Positions 33,850-41,666 of a stretch of DNA of 41,666 bases are shown one piece after another; positions within the stretch are counted from its first letter, which is position 1, and every line of letters starts with the position of its first letter. The position numbers and the translations under genes were made by a program. The stretch lies in contig CAIXPZ010000217.1 of the NCBI GenBank assembly GCA_903921455.1, forward strand, positions 1 to 41,666. The letters run 5' to 3'. The notes beneath the pieces are model-generated. The model was not told where the DNA came from. It ran no database searches and saw only the letters and a list, made by a program, of their open reading frames with translations. Source of the stretch: an uncultured Verrucomicrobia subdivision 3 bacterium (GTDB taxonomy: Bacteria > Verrucomicrobiota > Verrucomicrobiae > Limisphaerales > UBA11358).

Positions 33850-34395
33850 ATGAAACCAACTTTGATGATTCTCGCGCTGGGCCTGGTTCTATTTGCCGCC
33901 GGCTGCAACGCCGCCCCGACCAATGGCATGGCGACCCTGAATGATTCAACCAACTCCATCATGAAATTCCCCCTCCAACGCACCGAAGCCGAATGGCGCC
34001 AACTCCTGACGCCTGAACAATATCACGTCTTGCGCGAGGCGGGCACCGAACGCGCGTTCACCGGCAAATACTGGAGCACCCAGGAGCCGGGCGTCTATCG
34101 CTGCGCGGCGTGCGGTGAGGTGTTGTTCAAGTCCGGCGACAAGTTTGACTCCGGCTGCGGCTGGCCGAGCTTTTCTGAAATCGCCGCGCAGGGCAAGGTC
34201 CTTGCCCGCGACGATAATAGTCTCGGGATGCACCGCACGGAAGTCCTGTGCGCAAATTGCGGCAGCCATCTCGGCCACGTTTTCGACGATGGTCCGGCGC
34301 CGACCGGCCAGCGGTATTGCATCAATTCCGCCTCCATTGATTTTGCGGCCGGTACGAATGCGGCGCCGGCCGGCAAGGCGGGCGCGAAGCCGTAA
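33850..34395 (+). CDS. msrB: Lipoprotein peptide-methionine (R)-S-oxide reductase
   Basis: A 181-residue MsrB that repairs methionine-R-sulfoxide in proteins. ATG at 33850 gives a lipoprotein signal (MKPTLMILALGLVLFAAGC, lipid cysteine 19), so the enzyme is envelope-anchored rather than cytosolic. The zinc cysteine pairs CAAC (85, 88) and CANC (134, 137), SGCGWPSF, GSHLGHVFDDGP and the catalytic Cys157 in RYCINSASI are all present. The resolving cysteine or electron donor is not evident. It is transcribed alone, convergent with recQ. Confidence 0.95.
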   Translation: MKPTLMILALGLVLFAAGCNAAPTNGMATLNDSTNSIMKFPLQRTEAEWRQLLTPEQYHVLREAGTERAFTGKYWSTQEPGVYRCAACGEVLFKSGDKFDSGCGWPSFSEIAAQGKVLARDDNSLGMHRTEVLCANCGSHLGHVFDDGPAPTGQRYCINSASIDFAAGTNAAPAGKAGAKP

Positions 34396-34455
34396 ATCGC
34401 GGGCGACGGTGGGCGGGGAACCTGGCGGCCGCGTGGCCGGGCCCGCCGGGCAAAA

Positions 34456-36621
34456 TCACTTTTTGGCGTTCGCCGCCGCGCGGAAGATGCGCAGCAGCCC
34501 GTAGTCGTATTTTTCCCCGAGTATTTCGCGCACGCCCACGAGGTTTCCCCAGCCTTTGCGGGCGAAGGCGGCGGCGATTTCCGCCTGCGCTTCGCCGTTC
34601 ATCAGTGCTGCCAGATCCATCGCCTCGCCCGCTTCGAGGGCGGTGGCGAGATGGCCGTAGATCGTGCCCGTCGTCAGTCCGCGCGCGCCGGCAATTTGCG
34701 CGGGGGAGTCGCCCGCGCGAAACCGGCGCAGGGATTCCCGCGCGGTGTCGCCGAGCTGGGAGCGTTGCGCCGCGGGGACGACAAAGGATTCCTCCGCAAA
34801 CATCTGGCGCGCGTTCGTCGCCAGGTGGGCGGCAATCTCGCCGAGAAAAATTTCGCCGAACTCGCGCAGCTTCTTTTCGCCGACGCCGCTGATCCGGGCG
34901 AAGTCCCGTTCGTCCCCGGGATAATTCCGCGCCATCTGCCGCAGGGCCACGTCGGAGAAAATGATGTAGGCCGGCACGTCGCGCTCGTCGGCCAGCGTTT
35001 TGCGGAGCGCGCGCAGCCGTTCGAACAGGGCTTCGTCGCACGCGATTTCCCCGACCTGGTGCTGCTTCGTTTCCGGCGCGGTGACCGGCTGGGTGAGCGT
35101 GACTTTGGTGCGCTGCTTGAGGACGGCCGCCCCGGCGCCGGTCAATTCCAGCACGCTGAACTTTTCCGTGGTCTGCCGGAGCAGGCCGAGCCGCACCAGT
35201 TCGCGGCCGATGGCCGCCCACTCGGACCGGTTGTGTTCCTTGCCGATGCCGTAGGTCGAAAGCCGGGCGTGCTCCCACTTGCGGATTTTTTCCGTGTCCG
35301 CGCCGGTGAGGACTTCCACGACGTGATTCAGGCCGACGCCGAAGCCGTTTTTCTCGCGGATGCGATAGACGCACGAAAGGAATTTCTGCGCGGCGAGCGT
35401 GCCGTCAAACGTGGCGCGCGGCGAAAGGCAGTTATCGCACGCGCCGCAGTCGGCGGCGGCAAACTCCTCGCCGAAATACGCTAGCAACTCCGTGCGCCGG
35501 CAGTTCCCGCATTCGGCATAATGCACCATCTGCTGCAATTGTTTCCGCGCGATTTCGCGTTCCTGCGGATTCGGCTTTTCGTCAATGAACGTCGTCTGCT
35601 TCACCGCGTCGCCGGGGCTGAACAGCAGCACGCATTCGCCGGGCAGGCCGTCGCGGCCGGCGCGGCCGGTTTCCTGGTAATAACCCTCGATGTTTTTCGG
35701 CAGGTCGTAATGCACCACGAAGCGGACGTTCGGCTTGTTGATGCCCATGCCGAAGGCGATGGTCGCGCAGACCACGCGGATGTTATCGCGCAGAAACAGT
35801 TCCTGATGCCGGCTGCGTTGCTCGGGCGTGAGGCCGGCATGATAGGGTTTGGCCTTGATGCCGTTTTCGTTGAGGCGTTCGGCCACGCTTTCGGTCGCCT
35901 TGCGCGAGAGGCAATACACGATGCCGCTTTCCTTGGGCCGCGCCCGGAGAAATTCAAACAGCTGGTCGAACGGCTTGTTCTTGGCGAGGACGCGGTAGGT
36001 CAGGTTGGGGCGGTTGAAGCTGGCGACGTAGCATTGCGGCTCGCGCAACTGCAGGTGCGTGACGATGTCCTCGCGCACGCGGCCGGTGGCCGTGGCGGTG
36101 AGCGCCATGAAGGGCACTTGGGGAAATAATTCCCGCAACTGCGCGAGCTGACGGTATTCGGGTCGGAAATCGTGGCCCCATTCGCTGATGCAATGCGCTT
36201 CATCCACCGCGACGAGCCGTACGTTCCAGCGCTGCAAATCTTCGAGAAAACCGGATAGCATCAGCCGCTCCGGCGCGACGTAGAGCAGGCGATATTCCCC
36301 TTGGTGCAGCCCGCGCAGGCGTTTCCGCGATTCCTCGGCGGCGAGCGAGGAATTCAAAAAGGTCGCGGCCACGCCGGCGGCTTGCAGCGCGTCCACCTGG
36401 TCTTTCATCAGCGCGATCAGCGGTGAAACGACCACGGTCAGGCCGTCGCGGGCGAGCGCAGGGAGTTGAAAACACAGGGATTTGCCGCCGCCGGTCGGCA
36501 GGAGGGCGAAGACATCCTTGCCCGCGAGCGCGTCGCGGATGATTTCCTCCTGCAGCGGACGGAAGGAGGTGAACCCGAAATACTGCTTGAGCAACGGCAG
36601 CAAGGCAGTTTCAGGCTTCAT
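34456..36621 (-). CDS. recQ: ATP-dependent DNA helicase RecQ
   Basis: A 721-residue RecQ. The helicase core has Walker A LPTGGGKS (41-48), DEAHCISEWGHDFRPEY (140-156) and the motif GRAGRDGLPGECVL. The zinc module is CGNCRRTELLAYFGEEF then CGACDNC, followed by the winged-helix region (YGIGKEHNRSEWAAIGREL). One HRDC domain (about 525-605, PAYIIFSDVALRQMA) and a C-terminal helix-turn-helix region (ARGLTTGTIYGHLATALEAG) follow. It resolves recombination intermediates and aids replication-fork repair. Its ATG lies 15 bp after the carB C-half stop, so the two genes are probably co-transcribed, without an obvious functional link. Confidence 0.96.
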   Translation of the reverse strand: MKPETALLPLLKQYFGFTSFRPLQEEIIRDALAGKDVFALLPTGGGKSLCFQLPALARDGLTVVVSPLIALMKDQVDALQAAGVAATFLNSSLAAEESRKRLRGLHQGEYRLLYVAPERLMLSGFLEDLQRWNVRLVAVDEAHCISEWGHDFRPEYRQLAQLRELFPQVPFMALTATATGRVREDIVTHLQLREPQCYVASFNRPNLTYRVLAKNKPFDQLFEFLRARPKESGIVYCLSRKATESVAERLNENGIKAKPYHAGLTPEQRSRHQELFLRDNIRVVCATIAFGMGINKPNVRFVVHYDLPKNIEGYYQETGRAGRDGLPGECVLLFSPGDAVKQTTFIDEKPNPQEREIARKQLQQMVHYAECGNCRRTELLAYFGEEFAAADCGACDNCLSPRATFDGTLAAQKFLSCVYRIREKNGFGVGLNHVVEVLTGADTEKIRKWEHARLSTYGIGKEHNRSEWAAIGRELVRLGLLRQTTEKFSVLELTGAGAAVLKQRTKVTLTQPVTAPETKQHQVGEIACDEALFERLRALRKTLADERDVPAYIIFSDVALRQMARNYPGDERDFARISGVGEKKLREFGEIFLGEIAAHLATNARQMFAEESFVVPAAQRSQLGDTARESLRRFRAGDSPAQIAGARGLTTGTIYGHLATALEAGEAMDLAALMNGEAQAEIAAAFARKGWGNLVGVREILGEKYDYGLLRIFRAAANAKK

Positions 36622-36636
36622 CGAAAACGGCTGGCC

Positions 36637-38427
<1,791 letters not shown>

Positions 38428-38535
38428 CGGGCAAAATCAAATTCGCCATAGTAAGCCGAAATTTTTCCGCGCTGTCCAGCAAGAGTGTTGGGAAAGGCGC
38501 TTGCTGCCATGGGGAAATTGTTCTATGAATCGCGC

Positions 38536-39744
38536 ATGAGGTCGGGTTTTTACGCCCTAATTGGGCTGGCCGTGCTGCTGCCGGTTCTGGCTGTGGCGCA
38601 GATTGATCCCGTAAAGCGCGACCTCATCCAGCTCGGCTATGACCAGCCGCTGCAGGGCCAGTCGCCGCTCGGCGCTTACGCGTTTTATTATCACAACCAG
38701 CCGGACTTCCTTCGCACCAACGTCACGTGGCGGCTCGCGCTCGCGCCGGTTTATCTCGATACCGAACTCGGCTTCAACCACGCGCTGGGGCCGAGCACGG
38801 ATTTCGCCCTCGGCGCGGCGGGCGGCGGCTTCGCGGACAGCTATAATGAGGTGGACGCCGGCAAATATCTTAAGGGTCAGTCATTCAACGGCAACGGCGG
38901 CGAACTTTCCTCCAGCGTATATCACCGGTTTAATCCGGGGGACCTGATTCCGTTGAACTTCATCCTGCGCGGCACGGCGCATTTTTCCGCCTACGACCGC
39001 AATTCCACCACCGCCAATAATTTTACCGTGCCCGATAATGACACGTGCTTCAGTGTGCGCACCGGTCTGCGTTGGGGCGGCATCGAGCCGACGCTGTTTC
39101 CCGCGCTCGCGATGGAAATGTCCATCTGGTATGAGGGGCTTTTCCGCCTCAATCCCGGCAGCTACGGCTTCAACGGCGACCGCGAAGTCGAACCCGCAGC
39201 CCATCAGTTTTGGGGCGCCGCCGCCCTGTCCTACACGCTGCCGGAGAGCAAACAAAACTTTTTTGCCCGGCTGGTGGCCGGCACCACCGCCAACGCCGAC
39301 CGGATGAGCGCCTATCGCCTCGGCGGGTTTCTGCCGCTGGTGGCGGAATATCCCTTGTCGTTGCCGGGTTATTATTATCAGGAGTTCAGCGCCCGCCAAT
39401 TCGTCCTGTTGAATACCAGCTATCTCCTGCCCATTGCTCCCAACCAGCGCTGGAATTTGCACTTCAACGCCGCCACGGCCGTCATTGATTATTTGCCGGG
39501 CACCGGCCAGGCCGGCAGTTCCGTCACCGGGGTTGGCGGGGGCATTTTATATCGCGCCCCCTCGGATAAATTCCGGCTCATTGCCAGCTATGGCTACGGC
39601 ATTAATGCCCTCCGCGATGGCGAACGGGGTGCGAGCAGCCTCAGCCTGCTGTTGCAGATAGATTTGGACAAACCGCATGGCGACGGCTTCAAGTCGGCCC
39701 AGCCCGACCTTTGGCGTGGCTGGAATTGGCTCATGGGCCGGTAA
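38536..39744 (+). CDS. Predicted outer-membrane beta-barrel protein, function unknown
   Basis: A 402-residue protein from ATG 38536, with a signal peptide (MRSGFYALIGLAVLLPVLAVAQ); earlier in-frame starts are unlikely. The mature part is rich in alternating Tyr/Phe/Trp and Gly strands (TNVTWRLALAPVYLDTELGF, KFRLIASYGYGINALRDG, SLSLLLQIDLD). This suggests an outer-membrane barrel of about 14-16 strands. There is no clear family assignment; alternatives are a porin-like or surface-antigen-type barrel without POTRA domains. It is divergent from carB and upstream of the hpnJ-like gene. Confidence 0.7.
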   Translation: MRSGFYALIGLAVLLPVLAVAQIDPVKRDLIQLGYDQPLQGQSPLGAYAFYYHNQPDFLRTNVTWRLALAPVYLDTELGFNHALGPSTDFALGAAGGGFADSYNEVDAGKYLKGQSFNGNGGELSSSVYHRFNPGDLIPLNFILRGTAHFSAYDRNSTTANNFTVPDNDTCFSVRTGLRWGGIEPTLFPALAMEMSIWYEGLFRLNPGSYGFNGDREVEPAAHQFWGAAALSYTLPESKQNFFARLVAGTTANADRMSAYRLGGFLPLVAEYPLSLPGYYYQEFSARQFVLLNTSYLLPIAPNQRWNLHFNAATAVIDYLPGTGQAGSSVTGVGGGILYRAPSDKFRLIASYGYGINALRDGERGASSLSLLLQIDLDKPHGDGFKSAQPDLWRGWNWLMGR

Positions 39745-39940
39745 ACACATTAAGTGCCTCTGCAACCCGGTGGGGGTTCGGGTAGTCTGGCTAAATTAAT
39801 TACCCTTAATTGTCCAATCCAATAATCTTGCAATGCCGTCAATGGTTTTGCATACTTCAAGTTGTAATTTATTATTGTGCAGCATCCAGTGTTTGCGTAA
39901 TAAAAAATCAAAACGTGAGGCGTAGTGGAACTTATTTTGT
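39745..39940. other. AT-rich intergenic region before the hpnJ-like gene
   Basis: These 196 bp are clearly AT-richer than the rest of the window. They contain a GC dyad ACCCG/CGGGT near 39764-39783 without a T-run, and a candidate promoter at 39875-39903. A minus-strand ORF of 73 codons crosses it but has no gene-like character. Confidence 0.6.
39875..39903 (+). promoter_or_regulatory. Predicted promoter of the hpnJ-like gene
   Basis: TTGTGC (39875-39880) and TAATAA (39898-39903) are separated by 17 bp and lie about 38 bp before the ATG at 39941. The region is AT-rich, as expected for a promoter. Confidence 0.45.
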
Positions 39941-41389
39941 ATGAACCGAACCCTTTATTTGTCTCCTCCAAGCTACGAACGCTTTGACAGTGGCGCCGGC
40001 TCCCGTTACCAGACGCGCCGCGAGGTCACCAGCTACTGGTTTCCCACGTGGTTGGCCCAGCCTGCCGCGCTAACTCCCAATTCCAAGCTGATGGACTGCC
40101 CGCCTCACAAGATTAGCATGGCCGAGTGCCTGGCCGAGGCAAAAAAATTTGACCACGTCATCATCAATACCTCCACGCCGTCGTTGAAAAACGATTGTAA
40201 GGTCGCCGAGGCCATCAAGCAGCAGCGTCCCGAAACCAAGATCGGTTTCGTCGGCGCGCACGCGATGGTGTTGCCGGAAGAAACCCTGAAGTCGTCGTGG
40301 GCGATTGACTGGGTCGGCCGCAAGGAATTCGATTACACCTGCAAGGAAGTGGCGGAGGGCCGCGAACTTTCGTCCATCGTCGGTTTGTCCTACAAGGATC
40401 AGGACGGCAAAATCGTCCACAACGCCGAGCGTGAGTTGATTCAAGACCTGGACGCGCTGCCATGGGTGGCTGATGTTTACAAGCGCGACGTGAAAATTGA
40501 AAATTATTTCAACGGCTACCTGAAGCATCCCTACATCTCGCTCTACACCGGCCGCGGCTGCCCGGCGCAATGCACCTTCTGCCTCTGGCCGCAGACCATC
40601 GGCGGACATCGCTATCGCGTCCGTTCGGCCCAAAATGTGGCTGACGAAATGGCCTATTTGAAAAAAATATTCCCGCAGGTGCGCGAGTTTTTCTTCGACG
40701 ACGACACGCTGACCGCCAACCTGCCGCGCGCCCGCGAGATTGCCCGGAAAATTGCCCCGCTCGGCGTCGAGTGGAGTTGCAACAGCCGCGCCAATCTAGA
40801 TTACGAAACGGTCAAGTTTTTGAAGGACCACGGCCTGCACCTGTTCCTCGTCGGCTACGAAAGCGGCAACGACGAGACGCTCAAGCGCATCAAGAAAGGC
40901 GTGAACACCGAGAAGATGCGTGCGTTCACCAAGGCGTGCCATCAAGCCGGCGTGGATATTCACGGCTGTTTTATCCTCGGTCTGCCCATCGAGACGAAGG
41001 CGACCATCGAGCAAACGATCAATTTCGCGAAGGATCTCGACATCTTTTCATTGCAGGTCTCGCTGGCCGCACCCTATCCGGGCACGGAACTTTACGAACA
41101 GGCCAAGGCGAACGGCTGGTTCGTGAAAAAGGACGAGAACGCCTTGCTGGGGGATAGCGGCCTGCAGGACAGCACGATCGAGTATCCCGGACTTTCCAAA
41201 GAGGAGATTTTTGAATCCGTGGACCGTTTTTACCGTAGCTATTACATGCGCCCAAGACCCATCCTGCGCATCATCAAGCAGATGCTCGAGGACAAGTCCG
41301 TGCTCGTGCGCCGCACCCGTGAAGGTTTCGAGTTTTTCCGCAGCTTGCGCCAGCGAAAAATTGATTTGGCGGCGGCTCGGGCAGCTTGA
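39941..41389 (+). CDS. hpnJ: Hopanoid-associated B12-binding radical SAM protein, HpnJ-like
   Basis: A 482-residue radical SAM enzyme. The N-terminal B12-binding-like domain starts MNRTLYLSPPSYERFDSGAG. The [4Fe-4S] cluster motif is CPAQCTFC (Cys207, Cys211, Cys214), followed by GHRYRVRSAQNVADEM, FFFDDDTLTANLPRAREI, the radical-SAM glycine-rich GYESGNDETLKRIKKG and HGCFILGLPIETKATIEQT. Start, length and motifs fit HpnJ, linked in other bacteria to modification of the bacteriohopanetetrol side chain. No squalene-hopene cyclase or other hpn gene lies in the window; they may follow downstream or lie elsewhere. The exact reaction is inferred. Confidence 0.88.
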   Translation: MNRTLYLSPPSYERFDSGAGSRYQTRREVTSYWFPTWLAQPAALTPNSKLMDCPPHKISMAECLAEAKKFDHVIINTSTPSLKNDCKVAEAIKQQRPETKIGFVGAHAMVLPEETLKSSWAIDWVGRKEFDYTCKEVAEGRELSSIVGLSYKDQDGKIVHNAERELIQDLDALPWVADVYKRDVKIENYFNGYLKHPYISLYTGRGCPAQCTFCLWPQTIGGHRYRVRSAQNVADEMAYLKKIFPQVREFFFDDDTLTANLPRAREIARKIAPLGVEWSCNSRANLDYETVKFLKDHGLHLFLVGYESGNDETLKRIKKGVNTEKMRAFTKACHQAGVDIHGCFILGLPIETKATIEQTINFAKDLDIFSLQVSLAAPYPGTELYEQAKANGWFVKKDENALLGDSGLQDSTIEYPGLSKEEIFESVDRFYRSYYMRPRPILRIIKQMLEDKSVLVRRTREGFEFFRSLRQRKIDLAAARAA

Positions 41390-41666
41390 GTTCTTATCCG
41401 GCTGGTGGCGGATTTGGGTTGAGCCCTGGCTGACGGGAATTGAGGACGCGGTATAGGAATTTTTGATAGGGTCGTCTAATTGCCGTGGATTATTGCGCGG
41501 CCTAGATGAATGAAAATTCATCTTCAATCACTGCTGTCCCGTTTAGTTTTTGATGACCGCGATTTCACTATTTTAAAAACTGGATAAAACTGCTGTCCGG
41601 TCATTTTTCGATTTCAATTCTGCGACGACTTTCCGAGGGTGTTCCACCGCCAACCGGCGGTTTTTC
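41390..41666. other. Non-coding 3' region with hairpin and short direct repeats
   Basis: No gene is visible in these 277 bp. They hold a perfect 8-bp hairpin with GAAA loop (AGATGAAT/ATTCATCT, 41504-41523) and two copies of CTGCTGTCC (41531-41539 and 41590-41598). TGACCG (41554-41559) and CGGTCA (41598-41603) are an inverted pair between and at the repeats. The direct repeats could be part of a promoter region or the edge of a mobile element continuing beyond the window; neither is proven. Confidence 0.5.
41646..41666 (+). terminator. Possible intrinsic terminator at the window end
   Basis: ACCGCC and GGCGGT form a 6-bp stem around AACC, followed by a T-run that reaches the window edge. It is about 257 bp after hpnJ, so which transcript it ends is unclear. 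Confidence 0.55.

Noticed and set aside
39764..39783. Possible terminator ACCCG/CGGGT after the outer-membrane protein gene
   Set aside because: The short stem is not followed by a T-run, so it does not meet the form of an intrinsic terminator.
39750..39971. Minus-strand ORF of 73 codons overlapping the hpnJ start
   Set aside because: It covers the promoter region and the hpnJ N-terminus, lacks a domain and has ordinary intergenic composition.

Overview
The window is a bacterial chromosomal segment of high GC, densely coded on both strands. Gene content and style point to Verrucomicrobiota, most likely a Pedosphaerales/Limisphaerales-type soil or freshwater lineage. This is an inference from secreted GH35 and GH2 glycosidases, a Bat-type cluster, a hopanoid radical-SAM gene, many Gram-negative export signals and families of short intergenic dyad repeats. 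No rRNA, tRNA, CRISPR array or complete insertion sequence was seen.

Layout. 1-3845 (minus): a Bat-like cluster in the order BatD, TPR/SH3 protein, MoxR ATPase, DUF58 protein (cut by the window edge). 3942-6254 (plus): secreted GH35 beta-galactosidase. 6337-7881 (plus): ilvH and ilvC of branched-chain amino acid synthesis, without ilvB, closed by a strong terminator. 7975-11792 (minus): argC, a SAM methyltransferase, argJ and a small exported protein. 11935-12779 (minus): rplM-rpsI with promoter and terminator. 12899-17545 (plus): two membrane proteins, the second a giant DUF2339 protein with an internal duplication. 17552-22538 (minus): a livKHMGF branched-chain amino acid ABC importer. Its livK-livH junction is filled by a four-helix-bundle (S23/IVP-type) gene bracketed by near-perfect 29-bp inverted repeats. 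22677-30349 (plus): a TetR regulator with palindromic operator, then an RND adaptor, RND pump, EmrA-like adaptor and EmrB-like MFS pump. 30350-33692 (minus): GH2 glycosidase and phosphomannomutase/phosphoglucomutase. 33850-34395 (plus): lipoprotein MsrB. 34456-38427 (minus): the C-terminal half of a split carB, then recQ. 38536-39744 (plus): a predicted outer-membrane protein. 39941-41389 (plus): hpnJ-like radical SAM protein, followed by about 277 bp without a gene.

The most unusual signals are small. (1) The S23-type gene sits between inverted copies of a CTATCAA-heptad repeat and appears to have overwritten the start codon of livH, whose reading frame has no ATG, GTG or TTG before residue 14 of the expected protein. 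(2) argJ carries a 57-bp in-frame, hairpin-rich insertion directly before its autocatalytic Ala-Thr cleavage site, like a palindromic element tolerated inside a protein. (3) At least four distinct families of short imperfect dyad repeats occupy junctions between co-directional genes of the same operon. (4) carB is cleanly split. There is no long unexplained accessory island; the candidate novel system is the repeat-flanked S23 cassette and the related heptad repeats.
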